Origin: Lentinula raphanica
Lineage: Eukaryota; Basidiomycota; Agaricomycetes; Agaricales; Omphalotaceae
Direction of reading: 5' to 3'
DNA: 64,000 nucleotides
Assembly (NCBI GenBank): GCA_027919835.1
Contig: JANVFP010000021.1
Location: 806,001-870,000, forward strand
A program made the position numbers and the translations under genes. Numbering within the stretch: position 1 is the first letter of the stretch; each line of letters starts with the position of its first letter. A model generated the notes under the pieces. The model did no database searches, was not told where the DNA came from, and was given only the letters and a program-made list of their open reading frames with translations. This document shows positions 12,821 to 24,122 of the stretch, piece after piece.

Positions 12821-13240
12821 AGCGGTAGAAAGTAGAAACCCGCTTGCACAGAGTTTAGAGAGTCGAGGGAAATATTCTCACGGACTCCATCGCACATGGA
12901 CATTGATGCCATATTGGTAATTCAACAAAAAAAAACTTGGTAAAAAAAAAACTCTGCAGGCGCAGCTCGCTGGCGATTGTGTTGAGAGGAACTTCTGCAG
13001 TATATAGAATGAAAGATGCTTGTCGGACTGGTGTAAGGGGTGGTAATCTTAAAGCCTTACCAGGACCTCTTGCTTCTAAAGAGAAGGCGAAACGCCTCTT
13101 ACCCAACTACTGGCACTAATGCGGACCACCGCTGGGACGCAGTTCGATATACTTAGCTCAGTTATCATAAACGTACACTCAGACTGGCAACTGCGATATC
13201 ATACAGTTCGTCGGCATATACCACTATAACTGCAAGTTCT
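12821..13240. other. spacer between KRE6-like and F-box genes
   Basis: Both neighbours are on the minus strand, so this holds the KRE6-like promoter and 5' leader and the F-box 3' end. A-rich tracts occur near 12930-12955. No supported gene is present. Confidence 0.45.
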
Positions 13241-14629
13241 TCATCTTCCTGCAACTGTGAATCTCGACCCAGAATAATTCTGCATCAGAGGTCGTGGACG
13301 CCTTCGCCCGGGACCTCTTGAATCAAGCCAATGGACAACGTCGTTTTCACCGCAACGTATGACCAGCCATTTCAAGCCCCCCACTTTGCACAGAAACCCG
13401 ACAGACTCTTTTGTATACCATCCATGCTGTAGATGGATCGTCCGCAACGAGTCTGGAATCGTGTAGAGCGACCAAAATGTCCGGAGCTGATGAAACGGTA
13501 TCCGTTGATTTGCGGTGTCTATCAACCGTAGTTCTATAAGTCGTGGTGTACGGAAAATGGAAGCAAGTAGAATCAGCTCTTCCGGGATATCTTTGGTTTC
13601 TACGCGGAGATGTAGGACTTGTAGCCAAGGTAAGGATACAGAGGTAAGAGGTGGAGAGGCTTGATGTGTGGGCGAGCGAGCTCTGTGGCCGCGGATAGGG
13701 AACAAGAGTCGTAGCTCCGTCAAACTCGAGCAGACATGTATGATATTGACAATCTCTTGAACAGCTTGGTAGCCGTTGGTTAATCCATGGTGAGTGTAAT
13801 CCAGATATGTGAGGTTTTGGAATAACGATGAAAGCCACGTTAGTCTGATTCCATCTACAGTAACACGACGAAGCTTCGGAGCATAACCAGAGAACAAGCA
13901 GAATTCTTTGGTGTCATCGTTGTGACGGTATATGAGGCAAAGTTCCTCCAGATCTGAAAGCGCCTCGTATCAGAAATTGCAAAGCGTACATGAACGATGA
14001 TCAACTCACCGGGTACCTGGGTGTTACTTCTCGTGCAGCATTCAGATAGTGCGCTATTCCAAAGATACGGCTGGTAGTCTGTGAATACTATGCTCAACGA
14101 CCTCCAGCGGTTGATATAAGGTATGACCAGATGCATATATCGCTGCACTTCGTAGAATGCGAATGGATGGCGTCTATTCCTCGAATGGAACTCGATATCC
14201 AATGTACAAGCTCGCGCACGATATATCGTTTCTCTCCACATATTGTAGTGAGATCCGAGAACGACTCTACGCCATATCATAGGCGTACATAGCGCGAGGG
14301 ATCTCCAGAACGAGCAAACGTGGGAGACCGAGAGCGGAAGTAAAGGGTCCTCTTGCGAGCCAAGAGCGAATATATAAGCCACCAGCTCTGGTGGAAGAAT
14401 GCAAATACTATGCGGAGGTGAATAGGAGGTAGCTGATGGATGGTGGATGGATAGTGGAGGGTAGCGAGTTTCGTATGGATCTTTTCGTCTATTTTCAGTC
14501 GGTCTAGGTGAAGACTTGTCGTTCTTACGTCCAGCACTACAAGCAGATACACCATCAGGACTGTACAAACACAGAAAACCCGAACATTACTTACAGTGCA
14601 GAGGAAAGTTTGGCTTGCATAGCTTCCAT
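13241..14629 (-). CDS. F-box domain protein (Agaricomycete type)
   Basis: F-box proteins are substrate adaptors of SCF ubiquitin ligases. The F-box core reads ICILPPELVAYIFALG, then LSVSHVCSFWRSLAL and TPMIWRRVVL, near residues 50-100. Leucine-rich strands follow (LEELCLIYRH, PKLRRVTVDGIRLTW, LTYLDYTHHGLT, SLTELRLLF). An intron of 56 bases restores PG-DLEELCLIYRH. The long open frame upstream begins with TTG, so I place the start at an upstream exon, MEAMQAKLSSAL (14629). A GTAAGT donor joins that exon in phase, across 58 bases, to AGRKNDKSSPRP. The target substrate is unknown. The family is large and variable in mushrooms, so orthology cannot be inferred. Confidence 0.75.
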
Positions 14630-15230
14630 GAACGACCTTCGAAGAGTCAGCTCTTGACGATGTCTTCTCCTCAACGTTCCGGGCATACTGAGCGGTACAA
14701 GAGTGGATGGCGAATTTACGAAAGCTGTGAATATGTCCATTTACATATGCTGTTGTATTGGGATTAATCGGTGCTCAAGGGCGACCCATACGTGACACCC
14801 TCGGAATCGGTGGTCTACCATCGGTAATCCGAGAACAAAAAACATGGCAATGGTGACCCAGTGGCATGGACCGGAGATGTTTCATTGTCTAAAGATAAAA
14901 GAGAACAATGGAGGTTTTGGGTAATTGGGTTGAGGTCGACAAACGCGGATGTGTAAGCGCCCAGGCGCTTGAAGCTTGGCGAGCTCAAGTTTAGAGACAA
15001 AGACAATCAATCAAAATTCTTCTATGTACTAAGAAGACGTTTTAGCTTCTCGACCAAGGTAAGTACAAGGACTAGTCGTACGCTGTATAACGCTTCGGAG
15101 GCTCAGCAGGATGCTCTAAAATTATCGAGCTCGAGGAAGGAGATGCCTTTCTCACCGTCGGTCCGCAAATCCTGATCTTGCCTTCCTTTGCTTTCTACCA
15201 TGGTCGCAGTCTGAAGGCTCAGATTGAGAA
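14630..15230. other. divergent promoter region, F-box / dihydrofolate synthase
   Basis: The two flanking genes point away from each other. Apart from the AAGCGCC-CA-GGCGCTT inverted repeat at 14955-14970, I see nothing specific. A short plus-strand frame at about 14969-15175 has no recognisable features and is probably leader sequence. Confidence 0.45.
14955..14970. promoter_or_regulatory. perfect inverted repeat AAGCGCC-CA-GGCGCTT
   Basis: Seven-base arms with a 2-base spacer form a perfect inverted repeat between two divergent genes, about 260 bases from the dihydrofolate synthase start and 325 from the F-box start. It is the cleanest two-sided copy of the element found upstream of several genes in this window, and would suit a dimeric DNA-binding protein. 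Confidence 0.45.
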
Positions 15231-16658
15231 ATGTCGATAGACCTTTCGCTAGATCGAATAAAGCGACTGTATTGCTTCATCCCTCCCTATACTCGACCAA
15301 CGATCCATATAGCTGGCACCAATGGAAAAGGCAGCGTTTCCGCGCTCACATCCTCAATTTTGACGGCTGCTGGACTTAGAGTTGGTCGATTCAACAGTCC
15401 CCATCTTGTATCGATATACGATTGCATCTATGTCAATCATGAACCAGTTTCTCAACAAACTTTTCACGCAGCTCGAGAGGAAGTGGAGAGAATTGCCAGA
15501 GATCAACATATAGAGGTTAGCAGTTTTGAAATGCTAGTCCTTACGGCGTTCATCATCTTTGAGAGAGCCGCTGTCGAGTTTGTGGTCATGGAAGTCGGAA
15601 TGGGTGGCCGATTGGATGCCACCAATGTCATCCCAGATGAATTTGTGCTGGTATCTGCTCTCACTGCTGTCGATCTGGATCACCAGGCATTTCTGGGGAA
15701 CACCGTAGCAGCGATCACGAAGGAGAAAGCATCTATCGCTCGCAGAGGAAAGCCGTTTGTCCTGGGACCTCAGAAACATCCAGAGGTAGCAGATGTAGCC
15801 AGGAAGGTCGTGCAGGAGGTCGGAGGAGATTTCTTTAGTGCTTCCACTGCTTTTCAGGTACCGCTCGATGAGCGCATACAGCCAAACTCGACACATTCAC
15901 AATTTCAGCCTCCTCCTCCTACTTCGATAGAACTGCTTATCCCTTGCTTTGAAGACCCTGTCAGAGCATCATTCCCCTTGCATGGCTCTCATCAGCTCGA
16001 CAATGTGGGTCTTTCTGCGCTCATCATCTCTGTAGCAATTACCCATCCGGCCTGCTCCTCTCTCGGACTGTGTGATCGCATCACTCCGGAAATCATTGCT
16101 CGAGGACTTGCCAGCGTTTCTTGGCCTGGACGATTATCTTTCCATTCGATTCAGAGTGATCTGCATGATCCCACCAGCTCCAAATTACTTGTTCTCGCAG
16201 ACGGTGCTCACAATCCAGCTTCCTCTGCAATGCTGAGTAATTATCTAAGCGAATACTGCAATTCGTCGTTCACTGCAAACGAAAGTATCACCCTTACTTA
16301 TATCCTGGCACTTTCACATTCTCCTCCTAAAACACCATTACAGACACTCTCTCCACTGCTACCTGCCACACTTTCACCAAAGCTGGCAGTCAAGCACAGA
16401 GTGGCTGTACTACGATTCACTCCTCCAGAAGGGATGCCATGGGTCAAGTCTGTGGCTCCTTCTGTTTTATGCGCTGTTGTTCGAGATCTCTGTCCAACGG
16501 CTGAGTTGTGGGCAGGTGATGATGACAAAACGAATGACTTACCCGCAGCTCTGAAGTGGGCTGCTAATTCTTCAGGTCCTCATCTTGTAGTTGTAGCTGG
16601 CAGCTTGTATCTAGTTGCAGATTTTTACCGAATTCTTAGAAGGGTAGAAATACAGTAG
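15231..16658 (+). CDS. dihydrofolate synthase (FOL3-like, folylpolyglutamate synthase family)
   Basis: This Mur-ligase-family enzyme adds glutamate to dihydropteroate in folate synthesis. It is a single uninterrupted exon of 475 codons, unusual for this window. The start MSIDLSLDRIKRL resembles FOL3. The P-loop is HIAGTNGKGSV, followed by FNSPHLVSIYD. The metal/ATP-binding core is EVGMGGRLDATNVI, with LDHQAFLGNT and EKASIAR. LVLADGAHNPAS supplies the conserved DGAHNP motif of the C-terminal domain. Absence of a mitochondrial presequence, and similarity to FOL3 rather than MET7, favour dihydrofolate synthase over folylpolyglutamate synthase. That distinction is inference. The SUMO protease start follows 82 bases downstream on the same strand. 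Confidence 0.92.
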   Translation: MSIDLSLDRIKRLYCFIPPYTRPTIHIAGTNGKGSVSALTSSILTAAGLRVGRFNSPHLVSIYDCIYVNHEPVSQQTFHAAREEVERIARDQHIEVSSFEMLVLTAFIIFERAAVEFVVMEVGMGGRLDATNVIPDEFVLVSALTAVDLDHQAFLGNTVAAITKEKASIARRGKPFVLGPQKHPEVADVARKVVQEVGGDFFSASTAFQVPLDERIQPNSTHSQFQPPPPTSIELLIPCFEDPVRASFPLHGSHQLDNVGLSALIISVAITHPACSSLGLCDRITPEIIARGLASVSWPGRLSFHSIQSDLHDPTSSKLLVLADGAHNPASSAMLSNYLSEYCNSSFTANESITLTYILALSHSPPKTPLQTLSPLLPATLSPKLAVKHRVAVLRFTPPEGMPWVKSVAPSVLCAVVRDLCPTAELWAGDDDKTNDLPAALKWAANSSGPHLVVVAGSLYLVADFYRILRRVEIQ

Positions 16659-16740
16659 ATTGAATGCCAATGTGATTTGGGCGTCTGTTTTCAATAACCT
16701 TTGTCAAACTCCATGTCGGTGGTTGCGGCAGGTTGCTGTA

Positions 16741-19700
16741 ATGGCTGCTAACAGTATATCTACATCGGATAGACAAGCCATCAGTACTCTTTCCCATTTT
16801 GCAGCCAGCAACAACCCTCGCATGCTCCAGAGACCTCCGTTGAACAACAGAGACGCGTCAGGAAGTTCAAAAAATTCCAAAACCCCGTGAGTGCCGTTCA
16901 AGTGCTGCGTCAAGTGGTATTTCATTGCTCATCTTCGGATTCAACGTTTCAGATGGAAACAGGATCCTACTCCCATCGCGATTCCTTCTAACCACAGTGT
17001 ATGCTCCTGCTCTTCTTCGGATATCATCGCGGATTTTGAATACAGAACGTGAAGATGTTGAACCCATTTGATAGAACGAGACTCAAGAACAATTTGAACT
17101 CGGAGAGCCATAACACTTCATATGGGAACAAGCAGAGACAGAGGACTCTTACGAGTACTGCGCCTAGTCGTCCTTCAAAGCGTCGAAAGACCAGTAATGG
17201 TGGTGCGTTGCAAATGTTGTTCTTGATTGGCTCGAAACTTATACGATTGCAGCACCGTTGACTGCCAGCGAACCTCAGTCGGACATAAGTATCATCTCAT
17301 ACCAGGATGATACACCTCAAGCAGGCCCTTCTAGTATATTCACTCCTGCCCCTCGCAAACCGCCACCGCAGAATTCCCGAGACAGCCCCAAGCAAGCACT
17401 AGTCGTAATCAGCAGTGATGAAGAAGGCGATAATACCCCGGCTGTCCCGAATGAATCTGCCTCTGCACCTCCAGATGGTGAGAATTCCGCTTGGCTGCAG
17501 CAGAAAATTACTCGGAGGCGTTCTCCCTCAAGCCACTCCGCACAATCTGCCGAAGTTGAAGAGATCTCAGAGTTCACGGATCCGCAGACCCCAAAATCTG
17601 GAAGACCAGGAGAACCGGGATTCGTGAAGAAACAGGTTCGGAAATGGGATCGCAAAGAACAAGCCAGTCGCTCGCAACAGAATAGAGGGGTTCCACAAAT
17701 CGATTTGGCGACTTTAACAAACGTGAAGGGCAAGATGAAGGCCAAAGCCACCGCAAAGGTCTGTCCTTTTTTTTTCTAATGAAAGCTGTATCGCAGGGCT
17801 TACAAGAGGGATAGCCTAAACACACGATGCATGATATAGATCCGGTCGCTACTGCTTCGACGCCGTTTACATCAAATAACCAAAAGGCTGCGCCGAAGAA
17901 TACCAAGTGGAAGACCATACCTCTTAAAGAGATATATTTTGGCCTCAAGCATTTGAAGGAAGGTTATCGCCTAGAGTTCAATCCCAAAGGTGTCCAAAGC
18001 TTTCGCATCGAGGGTCCGGACTGTAAGGAGATTGTCACATTTGCACAGTCTGTGAAATCCATGCAGGTACGTCCCTTGACAAAGTATCCTCTTGTAAGTC
18101 CTGTTCACGTTTCATTGTCAGTTTGGGGATCCAAATCATTCGAAGCTCTGTGTTAAGTTCACCTCGAAGCCATTACCCCCTGATCGTCGACACACTGGTA
18201 TTGGTAAGAATTGGGGAGAGGATTTCCTTCCAGGTAATGTGCACAATCGACTCGACTTGAGAATTGAAAATATCTGATGTCTGCGTAGGTGAACCAGGCC
18301 GGGGTGAAGTCACTCTGAAGGTTGACAAAGACAACCCTGTGTGGTCCGTTGAAGTTTTTCAGACGTTTAAAGCTCATTGCAAACGCATACCTGGGAACGA
18401 GTGCTCGGAAGTTCTCGGTTTGCAGGCCAACCTTTCAATATGGTCCCTCGCTGAACGGGCCGCCGAGGAGCTGCAGGAAGATACAAGGCAGGAAAACGCC
18501 GAAGTGGATAGTGACCCTCTCAACCTCGTCGTCTCCCTAGAGGAGGATCCCGATCCTCCTCCCCAGTTACTTGTTTCTAATGAACGAAGCAAGCGTCAGG
18601 AGTCGTTCCGTCCCGGTTTGACAACCCGGAGGACATCCACGAATCAGACATCATCTCCGTGTGTTGCCTTTCTCTTTGTGCAGCCGTTCCAACTGAGTTC
18701 GTGTTCAGCGCGCCTCAAGCAATTCCTCGACGCTCAACGCGTCAACAACAACAGAACCAAACGAAAGAAGTAAAAAAGCAGCCATCTGCAGATCCAGACG
18801 AGATGTAGGTCTTGTATATCGTATGCGCTGTTCGATGTTTAATGTCAATATTCTCCACATAGAATATTGCGTTTTCCACCTGATGCAGCAACTGGAGCAG
18901 TGAAGTTAACGAATGGGGACTATAATCGACTACTTCCAAACGAATATCTCAACGACACCCTCATAGAATTTGGCCTGAAGTACGTTCCTTGCTGATCTCT
19001 AAAAATGTGGTATTCATACTGTATGCAGGCTCTGGCTTCACGAGCTCGCGGCAGTAGACCCAGACCTAGCAAATCAGGTCCATATCTTCAATTCCTTCTT
19101 TTACAAACAGCTAAATAAGAAGAAGTACTACTCCACGACTCTCTCTCTTTGACTGCTCTGAATCTCGATTGCAGCTTCCAAGACGGTTATCAGAGTGTCA
19201 GACGTTGGACAAGCAAATTCGATATCTTCAGCAAGAAGTTCGTGATCGTACCAATAAATGAGAAGTGAGTACTTATATCAATCACACCGTTCACCCCTTC
19301 CATTGAAATGTGAGTTAGCTTGCACTGGTATCTCGCAATCATCTACCAACCGAACTTAGTACTTCTTCCTCCCCGTGAACGCGAGCTCCCCACCCGACAC
19401 AATACTCGTTCGTCTAACGCCCACGAAGATCACGCCTCAGGCATCAGCACCCCCGTTGAGGCACCTTCTCCTATCTCCCCAACCGTGTTGAGCAACGAGG
19501 CTGAACCAGCCGGTTCGTCACGGAGATCAGCATCCTCGACGACAGCAGTCTCAGTTGCGCCATCACCGTCAGAATCAGGCTTAGCTCAAGAAGACAGCGA
19601 TGCTGATGCTGAGGAAACTGCTCATGGGCTAATGGCTATCGATATTTCTGTTGAAGTTCAAATGTCAGATTCGAATGATGATCCTCCCTCTCCTCATCCA

Positions 19701-20758
19701 TCAATCTTCGGTGACGACATGAAGGTCGATGAAGACCTAAAGGTCGATTACAAGGCAGAGGAGAACAATCTGGTTTCTCCTTCTTTCACCTCTTTAGTAA
19801 CATCTTCTCGAAATCCAAGAGACCTTCCCTCATCTATGGAGGTCGAAAGACCGCTCTCGGATGTTAAAGGTGTATCCAATTCCCCAGGTCACCCCAAGAC
19901 TACCTCAGTACCTGCATCCAGTTTCTATGCTGCTCCTCCACAGTCGAGAAAGGGAAAGGAAAAGGCTGTCGAACTAGCCGAAGAAATTTTCAACGATGAC
20001 TCCATTCTCATCGACTCCCAAGTTCACGAAACTGACGAACAACCGAAGTGTGTTTAGTTTTAGCTCTCTACAATGCATCCATCTTTAAGCGTTTCATACA
20101 GGACTACGATTTTCACTCTCGATTCCTTGGGCAGCAAACACCCTAGAGCCGTCAACATATTAAAGCAATATCTCATAGCTGAAGCTGAGGACAAGAAGCA
20201 GCTTCAGAATACCAATCCAGCTTTGGGTCGAACCCTCTCCGTCAGTATTCTTCCTACAAACGATGTTCTCCAGTGACTCATACCGAATCGAATGATAGGT
20301 GCCAACGCAACCCAACTACTGCGACTGTGGTGTCTATCTTATACATTTTGCTCAGGTGTTCGTTCAAAGAGCAGAATATTTTGCCAATATTTCTGTGAGT
20401 TGCCTTGATCATTCTATCATCACTTTGTCCAAACCCCGAACCACAGCAGAAGAAAGGCACGCGATCTCAAACTGACCGTAACACTGACTGGGACGGGCAT
20501 CGCCTTAATGACTTCCGCGATGAACTCCGACAGAAGGTTGATTTATTGTCAAAAACCTGGAAAGAAGAAAACCAACCTCGGCCCCAAGAACCAGAGAAGA
20601 CAGTAGTACCTCAGGCTGAGGATAGACGGACAGCAACTGTAGTGCACGAACTATCTGATAGCGACATTGACATAGTCGAACCAGCAGTTACCGATATCCC
20701 AGAGCGAAAAGTCAAGGCCAGAGGCTCTATGAACGTGGCTCGTGTTAGAGGAAATTAA
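16741..20758 (+). CDS. Ulp2/SENP6-7-type SUMO protease (peptidase C48) with split catalytic domain
   Basis: Enzymes of this class remove SUMO chains from nuclear proteins. A long disordered N-terminus carries basic nuclear-localisation-like patches (RPSKRRKTSNG) and a VVISSDEEGD acidic patch like a SUMO-interacting motif. The catalytic domain starts near 18870 (NRLLPNEYLNDTLIEFGLKL) and contains IFNSFFYKQL. The catalytic His is in LHWYLAIIYQP (about 19320) and Asp in TLDSLGS (about 20115). Gln and Cys are in VPTQPNYCDCGVYLIHF (about 20300), formed by splicing. Between His and Asp lies a disordered insert of roughly 240 residues (19360-20050), rich in Ser, Pro and acid; a split catalytic domain is a SENP6/7 and Ulp2 trait. 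The tail is acidic. The start ATG (MAANSISTSDRQ) is the first in phase with the spliced second exon. Confidence 0.9.
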
Positions 20759-21217
20759 CCTTGTTTCGTAATTGCTCCCCTGACTTTTCACAGTGACATT
20801 GCTCATCATCCTCATTTTCACCATTTTCAACCTCACTACTTACATACATATTCGATGCATATAATCGCCCTGTATCCTTAGTTGTGCTTTTATTATATGA
20901 CTATAATCGAAGAGTTAATCAATTTGTGGGTTGTCAGGTCACTGCTCCTTAGTATAGGGAGCTTGAGAGTGCTTTAGATACATAAGTACATAGTACAGAA
21001 AAATAAGTAAGCCCTCTTGATGATTTAGTGGTACAAGTTCGATGAATACTGAATGCTAGCAACTTTTGACGAAGCCAGAGCGGTACTAGGGATCAATGAG
21101 GACACCTACAAGTACTACTATATAGCCTCTGGAATGAGGCGGTTGTCATTGGCAAATCACTAGTATACGAAGAGTATCTCAAAAGGGGTATTCAGTGGGC
21201 CGTCTATATACAATGCA
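20759..21217. other. convergent spacer, SUMO protease / alpha-actinin
   Basis: This AT-rich spacer lies between two stop codons and should hold both 3' ends. No frame is supported and no clear terminator hairpin is visible. Confidence 0.5.
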
Positions 21218-23942
21218 CTAGGCGAATACATCATCTAACCACCGTTCGTAGTCGTACTCTGGTTCACCCGTGTCGTTTAGAGTATGTGGCATCGCTTCTC
21301 GCAGGAATTCGATTGAAGGTGCCGGAAGATGGGCAATTCGGAGGTCCAGCTCTGTAACATAGGGCTGCAAAAAAAACTTAGATGTAAGAGCACCTTTGAG
21401 AAACTGGACAGCACCTTATCGGTAGCAATACCACGAAATGCCTCTCTCAATTGCTCAGGCGATGTCTGATCTTCAGTGATCTCCACCTAGAGAGTAAGTG
21501 ATGCAGTTCAGTGTCTCGTTGTAAATCCAATTTCTCGACGCCCTCACCAATAAGTTGATGAATGCTTCGAAGGTCACCGCACCATAATCTCTGAGTAGTT
21601 GGTCGTAAATATAATCCATGTCTTCGTCCTCAATACGACTGCATTAGCACGATACGTTTTTTTCTCAGAGTTGACTCACAGAAAATACGATCCCAAGACT
21701 AGCAAGAGCAGCAGTCATTTCCGACAGGTTCAATGTGTTCGTTTCATCTTTGTCGAAGTATCGGAATGTACTCTCGAACTGCTCCAACTGTGCAGGCGTT
21801 AGATTCGTCATGTTTCTCGAGACGATCTGGTTTAAAGTGAGAACTGATGAATCAGTACAGTGTTACTAATCCATTCACCTGATTGTCGATGAACGCGATC
21901 TTCTTTGAAATGCTTTGCACCACGAGTTCCAACTCAAACTCGAGGTCTTGACAGGTGAAGACGGTGTAGTCATTTTCCTCAATATTGGCAGCGTTACAGT
22001 CAGCTTCTGCATCTGATACAAGGCTCAGAGTTTCTGACAAGGCAGAAATCCGTGTCTGGATTTGAGCAACTAGCTGTTGTTGGACCTGAGAAATGCAATC
22101 CAGTTACGCCTGTATGCGCGATTGTTAGAACAACAATATATCGACTGACCTCTAGTGGACCATCAATAGCGGTTAGCTCTGACGATATAGCATGCAGTCG
22201 TTGCTCGAAATCGTTGGCAACTTCTGCGAACTTCTTCCGGAGAGTATCTTTGATTCTAAGACAAGCTGTAAGAGCGACGTGAATTAGGTACTGTAGGACT
22301 AACTGTCTAATTTCCGCATTGATAGCTCGCGATCTTTGCGCTTCGGAAGCTATCAAATCCTTCCAAGCGTTGTCCATATCCACTAAAGACAGGCCTGGCG
22401 GGGGAACATACTCCCTCAAGCCATAGGTTTTGAGCTTGGTTTGAACATTGCCAAAAAGAGTCGCGACATCCTGCTTCTCGGTGACCCACGTTCGTTTGGT
22501 GGTTTGCTTGTACGCAGAAAATTCTGCGGAACGTTCTCTGGCCTCGGCGTAAGTACCTGTGAATAAGCTCGCTTTCCAGTTGGCCTGCTTTTCGGACCAT
22601 GCTGATAGTAGCTGCATGCAATATGAGTCCCGACAAAGACATTTGGCGCGCAAACTAACTCACCAGCCGGACTCGCCGCTCGTAGTCGTTCCTAGAAATC
22701 CATACAGACTGCATTAGCTCTGCGAACTTTTCGACACGTCGAGAAACAGTCTCCGCCTGGTCTTGATTTTCCGCCGCATTAGCAGCATTCACACTCAACG
22801 ATATGAGATCTTACCCATTGAGGAAAACGCATGGAAGAAGCTTGCAATGTAGGTCATGACACTACGTTCGTCGGGATGACTGGAATCACACAAATCCGCG
22901 ACTTCCAGCAATTGCTGCAGAGAAGTATTTCAATGGGGGTCCAAGTGATTGATACGAGTTCCAACTGACGGGTATGTTTAGATGTTCCGCTGCTATTTGG
23001 AAGGCAAGTCTTGTATTTCCATGTCGATCCATCTGGGGAATATCGGTTTTGCGTAAACAGATTATGAGGACACATACCTTATCCAACTTGTCATAATCCA
23101 ATAGATCAGGTCGATGACAGTGTATTAATGCACATCTGTGTATCGTGAGCACCTGTATAGCACATACACAAAGGGACTGCATACAGAGCTAGACCGTTCG
23201 ACCAACTGGAAGAAAAGTCTTGTACATTCACTTCATCTTTAGGGTACGGCTCGGTCTTGCGTTGACACCACAGTAGAAGCCCTTCTTTCGCAGATAAACC
23301 TTCTTCGCTTGAATACAGTAATCAGTCACGCTGCAAAACGGGGAGAAGGTGAATCGACCTGATGTCTGCGATAGTGAACCGTAGGATGAGAGTCCATATC
23401 ATTCCCAGAATGAGCTTTGGATTGCCATCAATAATATCTGTTGTGCATCTAAGTTATGAGCAAAAAGGTGTACTTGGATTATTCCTGCCTTCGGGTCCAA
23501 TGTTGGTGAGTTTGACGCCTCTAGATGTTATAAATTCAAGAGCCTTGTTGACATTCTCCGCTTTCTGAACTCGCATCCTTGGTGTCTTGTTATATCGACC
23601 TAGGGAAACATCCCCTACACCGGTAGTCAGATCGCATAGACGCGTGAACAGGCGAATGGCAGCACCCATAATTTCCTAGAACACGATCAGCTCTGAGTGC
23701 CAGAATGAATGCGCGATAACGCACCATCAACTGTATCAGCCTTACACCATCAGATAAATCTCTGATGAGAGAAGTCATCGGAGGGTAGCCATTCGACTCT
23801 AATTTTGTATTGAGCCTTGCGCAAACCTTTGGGTTAGTCATTGGAAAGGAGCACGATAGCATCGGGAAGGAAAGCACCATTTACAGAATGTCCGTTCCTG
23901 TACATCTTGTACGTCGCGCGACCGAGCATCCAGGGAATCCAT
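21218..23942 (-). CDS. alpha-actinin (Ain1-like actin cross-linker)
   Basis: Alpha-actinin cross-links F-actin at the cytokinetic ring and actin patches. Reading the minus strand, two calponin-homology domains come first: [49 protein letters not shown], then [21 protein letters not shown] and [14 protein letters not shown] short rod follows ([40 protein letters not shown]), then a C-terminal EF-hand module with loop [12 protein letters not shown]. Positions 1, 3 and 12 of that loop suit calcium. The protein ends [10 protein letters not shown]. The rod is shorter than in animals, as in fission yeast. The start [15 protein letters not shown] at 23942 follows in frame from KWLNTKL once an intron is removed. 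POB3 diverges from the other side of the 180-base promoter. Confidence 0.88.
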
Positions 23943-24027
23943 CTGAAGTCAAAGATTATTGGAAAGGCTGTAAGATAGTCAAGATCAGAGATTGAAAATA
24001 AAAATCGAAGGCGAAGAAGCGAAAACA

Positions 24028-24043
24028 GAATAAGCGCTTACCG
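24028..24043. promoter_or_regulatory. TAAGCGCTTA palindrome in alpha-actinin/POB3 divergent promoter
   Basis: A perfect 10-base palindrome at 24031-24040 sits midway between the alpha-actinin ATG (23942, minus) and the POB3 ATG (24123, plus). It matches the core of the recurrent upstream element of this window and could act on both genes. Confidence 0.45.
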
Positions 24044-24122
24044 GACAGCCACGAACGCGTTGATCAAATCGCGTCCGAGTGTTTTTATTTTCTACCACCA
24101 CCATCTCCTCCTTGAGCTTAAA

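Noticed and set aside
14520..14568. Extension of the F-box gene to a TTG codon at 14568
   Set aside because: TTG starts are not expected in a nuclear fungal gene; a spliced upstream ATG (14629) with a GTAAGT donor fits better.
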